From: Pseudomonadota bacterium
Lineage (GTDB): Bacteria; Desulfobacterota; Desulfovibrionia; Desulfovibrionales; Desulfomicrobiaceae
Direction: 5' to 3'
Assembly: GCA_018902545.1 (NCBI GenBank)
Contig: JAHIQM010000011.1
Location: forward strand, 124,001-188,000
DNA: 64,000 bases
This document shows positions 61,991 through 64,000 of the stretch, in pieces. The stretch's first letter is position 1. Each line of letters starts with the position of its first letter. The notes beneath the pieces were generated by a model. The model did no database searches. It saw nothing but the letters and a program-made list of their open reading frames with translations, and was not told the DNA's origin. Made by a program: the position numbers and the translations under genes.

Positions 61991-64000
61991 ATGCTGAAGC
62001 ATCTGCGTGAAAGATTCGCCGCCATGAGCCGTGGCTCCGCTTCTCCGGTTGAATCCCGGCGAAAGATGAGGTTTGAGACCCTGGAGCCCCGCATCCTGCT
62101 TTCGGCGGATCTGGGCATGGAGAATCCCGATCCCGGGCCGCAGGGGCAGGATGCCACGGTGGCCATCGAGCAGCCTCTGGACCACGCCGTGAATCCCGCG
62201 GCCTCCAACGCGGGCGACGTTCCTGTTCAGGGCGGTACGGGTGTCTTCGAGTCCAGGACCGAACTGGTCATCCTCGACGCTTCCGTGCCTGGCAACCTGA
62301 GCCTGCTCGACGGACTGCGCGAGGCATCGTCCGGCAATGTTTCTTACGAGGTGCACCAGCTGGACGGCGACAGGGATGGATTCGACCAGATCGGCGACAT
62401 CCTTGACGGTCGCAGCGGCGTGGATGCGCTGCATATCTTCAGCCACGGGAGTTCCGCCCGTCTGACCCTGGGTGCGACCACTGTCGGCCTGCCCGACCTT
62501 GACCGTTACGGAGATGAACTGGGATCCTGGGGCGCGAGCTTTGAGCATGGCGCCGATATTTTGCTCTATGGGTGCGATGTCGCGTCTGGCGAGTCGGGGG
62601 TCAACTTTGTCGAATCCCTGGCCAGCCTGACCGGGCTTGATGTCGCCGCTTCCTCCAACGCCACCGGCGCGGCGCTGCATTCCGGTGACTGGATCCTCGA
62701 AGTGAGCAGCGGTCAGATCGCCACGACCGCCCTGACCGATTTTGCCTACCCGCACCTGCTGTTCAATCTCAACGGCACCGCAGGGGGCGACACTCTGTGG
62801 CTCGACGGTTGGGGCACGGCAGCCGACGGGATTATTCAGTACAGTTGGAATTCCGGAGCCAGTTGGTCTCAGCACACCCTGGCCTGCGATCTGCTGATCG
62901 ACCTCGGTGCAGGGGATGACACCGTTGTCTTCCTGGGTTTCGACACCTCGTTTTCCTCTCGGCTCCAAATTGTTGGCGGCGGGGGAAACGATACCATCAT
63001 CGTCAATCCCGGCGTGGCAATCACCGCCGGCCAGATCGACTGGGGAGCCGAAACCATCACCATCACCGGCTCGTCGCTGACCGCCGCCGGCACCATCACA
63101 TTTGAAGCGGTCGCGGTCGACAATAGTTGGGACGGTCATGCGCAGGCGTCGATCACCATCAATGGCGCAACCCTGAGCGGCAGCACCATCAGTATCGCCG
63201 CCTCCACGAGCGTCACGGCCGACGCTGGGCTCGATCTGGGTCTGCCCTTGGATGTGGCGCTCATAAATACCCATTCAAACGCGATCGTTTCCATTTCAGG
63301 CACTTCTCAGATCAACAGTACCGGTGCCGTCACCATCACCGCAACCTCCACGACCGCAACCACCGCCCTGGCCAAGGCCAATTCCTTGGCCGGTTCCGTG
63401 ACGGCCGATGCCGCCGTGGCGACGTCCGTCGTCGATGGATCAGCGGCAGTCCGCGTAACCGGCACCACCGCCTTCAGCGTGGCCGGTGCCCTCAGTCTCA
63501 GTGCTTCGAACACCAGGAGCGTGACGACAACCGCCGACGGATCGGCCGGCGGGGACACGGCTGCGGGGGGCAGCGTGGCCGTGGCCGTGGTCACCGGTGA
63601 TACCGAGGCGTATCTCGGTGAGAGCGCTAAGGTGATCAGCGCGGGGAGCCTGTCGATTTCCGCCTCGAAGCTGGACAACATCGCCACTTCGGCCAAGTCC
63701 ACCTCGGGCGGCGCTGTAGAGGCAGCCGGATCGACCGAGACGAAGAGCCGCCTCAGTGAGTACAAGGCGGAAACCAGCAGTGGGGCGGTCACCATTGCTG
63801 GTGCAGTGGCGGTGACCAACCTGAATGGCCACACCTGGGCCTACGTCGCGAGTAATCAGGCTGTGACCACAAGCGGTAGCCTGAGCGTGGAGTCGCTGGA
63901 CAACTCCGATGCCTCGGCCAAGGCAGATGGAAGCTCCGTGGGTTCCGCCTCTGTGGGCGTTGGGGCCGGGGTCGCCATCAACATCGCCAAGATCGACAAC
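61991..64000 (+). CDS. Giant DUF4347 repetitive adhesin, N-terminal part
   Basis: The first 670 residues of a gene that stays open to the window end. An LEPR motif (FETLEPRILLSADLG, about residues 29-43), found at the N-terminus of large type I-secreted repeat proteins, is followed by DUF4347 (about 90-255: LVILDASVPGNLSLLDGLRE, LHIFSHGSSARLTLG, DILLYGCDVASG). After that come Ala/Ser/Thr/Val-rich beta-solenoid-like repeats, for example SGAVTIAGAVAVTNLNG. Likely a surface adhesin or biofilm protein secreted through the adjacent TolC. ATG 61991 has GGAGGG 7 bases upstream; ATG 61985 is too close to it. Confidence 0.85.
   Translation, partial: MLKHLRERFAAMSRGSASPVESRRKMRFETLEPRILLSADLGMENPDPGPQGQDATVAIEQPLDHAVNPAASNAGDVPVQGGTGVFESRTELVILDASVPGNLSLLDGLREASSGNVSYEVHQLDGDRDGFDQIGDILDGRSGVDALHIFSHGSSARLTLGATTVGLPDLDRYGDELGSWGASFEHGADILLYGCDVASGESGVNFVESLASLTGLDVAASSNATGAALHSGDWILEVSSGQIATTALTDFAYPHLLFNLNGTAGGDTLWLDGWGTAADGIIQYSWNSGASWSQHTLACDLLIDLGAGDDTVVFLGFDTSFSSRLQIVGGGGNDTIIVNPGVAITAGQIDWGAETITITGSSLTAAGTITFEAVAVDNSWDGHAQASITINGATLSGSTISIAASTSVTADAGLDLGLPLDVALINTHSNAIVSISGTSQINSTGAVTITATSTTATTALAKANSLAGSVTADAAVATSVVDGSAAVRVTGTTAFSVAGALSLSASNTRSVTTTADGSAGGDTAAGGSVAVAVVTGDTEAYLGESAKVISAGSLSISASKLDNIATSAKSTSGGAVEAAGSTETKSRLSEYKAETSSGAVTIAGAVAVTNLNGHTWAYVASNQAVTTSGSLSVESLDNSDASAKADGSSVGSASVGVGAGVAINIAKIDN

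Overview
The window looks like chromosome from a GC-rich anaerobic deltaproteobacterium of the Desulfovibrionales, probably close to Desulfomicrobium. This is inferred from family content and style, not from a database search. The pointers are a three-gene split glutamate synthase, a split glycine decarboxylase (gcvPA/gcvPB), hslVU with a processed HslV propeptide, a hemerythrin-like protein, a Tat-exported polyferredoxin with a small cytochrome b, and many sensor and c-di-GMP genes. Most genes are tightly packed, with ATGA or GTGA overlaps and good Shine-Dalgarno sites. Several reading frames have a better start downstream of the longest possible one, and those starts are used here.

Layout. 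1-3036: a degenerate repeat copy, a hemerythrin-like protein behind a sigma-54-type promoter, a TPR lipoprotein-like periplasmic protein, an AT-rich gap, and a small protein made of nine QALEK-type repeats. 3074-13141: an unusual stand-alone aspartate kinase, the yejABEF peptide importer, the KtrB/KtrA potassium uptake pair and a thioesterase. 13141-18230: an XPB-like helicase followed by a scarred accessory stretch, with a DUF4062/ATPase protein carrying a 12-bp minisatellite, a beheaded downstream gene, an HD-GYP protein, and relics of a hipBA toxin-antitoxin pair and of a second ATPase gene. 18254-24900: a Yip1-like membrane protein, a hybrid histidine kinase with an N-terminal XRE DNA-binding domain, and a metallo-beta-lactamase-fold lipoprotein. 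25088-32776: tRNA-Arg(ACG), hslVU behind a heat-shock-type promoter, argB, and the DUF2339/DUF3999 pair. 32823-37386 (minus): an HDOD protein and gcvH-gcvPA-gcvPB. 37546-42462: a secreted protein, gnd, a TVP38 protein with a MerA/Lpd-like flavoprotein, and a single-domain response regulator. 42577-46934: cytochrome b plus ferredoxin, a PP2C relic fused by overlap to a cNMP-binding histidine kinase, and metC. 47317-49884: an accessory island with an MqsR-like toxin, a three-domain MqsA/XRE/Panacea antitoxin and a Fic protein. 50302-54586: a pfkB-pyk-glgP glycogen/glycolysis operon interrupted by a mobile repeat. 54765-59890 (minus): split glutamate synthase. 60583-64000: a TolC protein and the N-terminal part of a very large DUF4347 adhesin that runs off the window.

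Two short repeat families recur: a 130-175 bp element bounded by CACTGCAA inverted ends (three copies), and a palindromic ATTCCCGCGAAGGCGGGAAT core that also forms a tandem array between yejA and yejB. The best candidates for an undescribed system are the MqsR-like/MqsA-Panacea module with a perfect palindrome inside its promoter, and the DUF4062-ATPase locus with its neighbouring relics.
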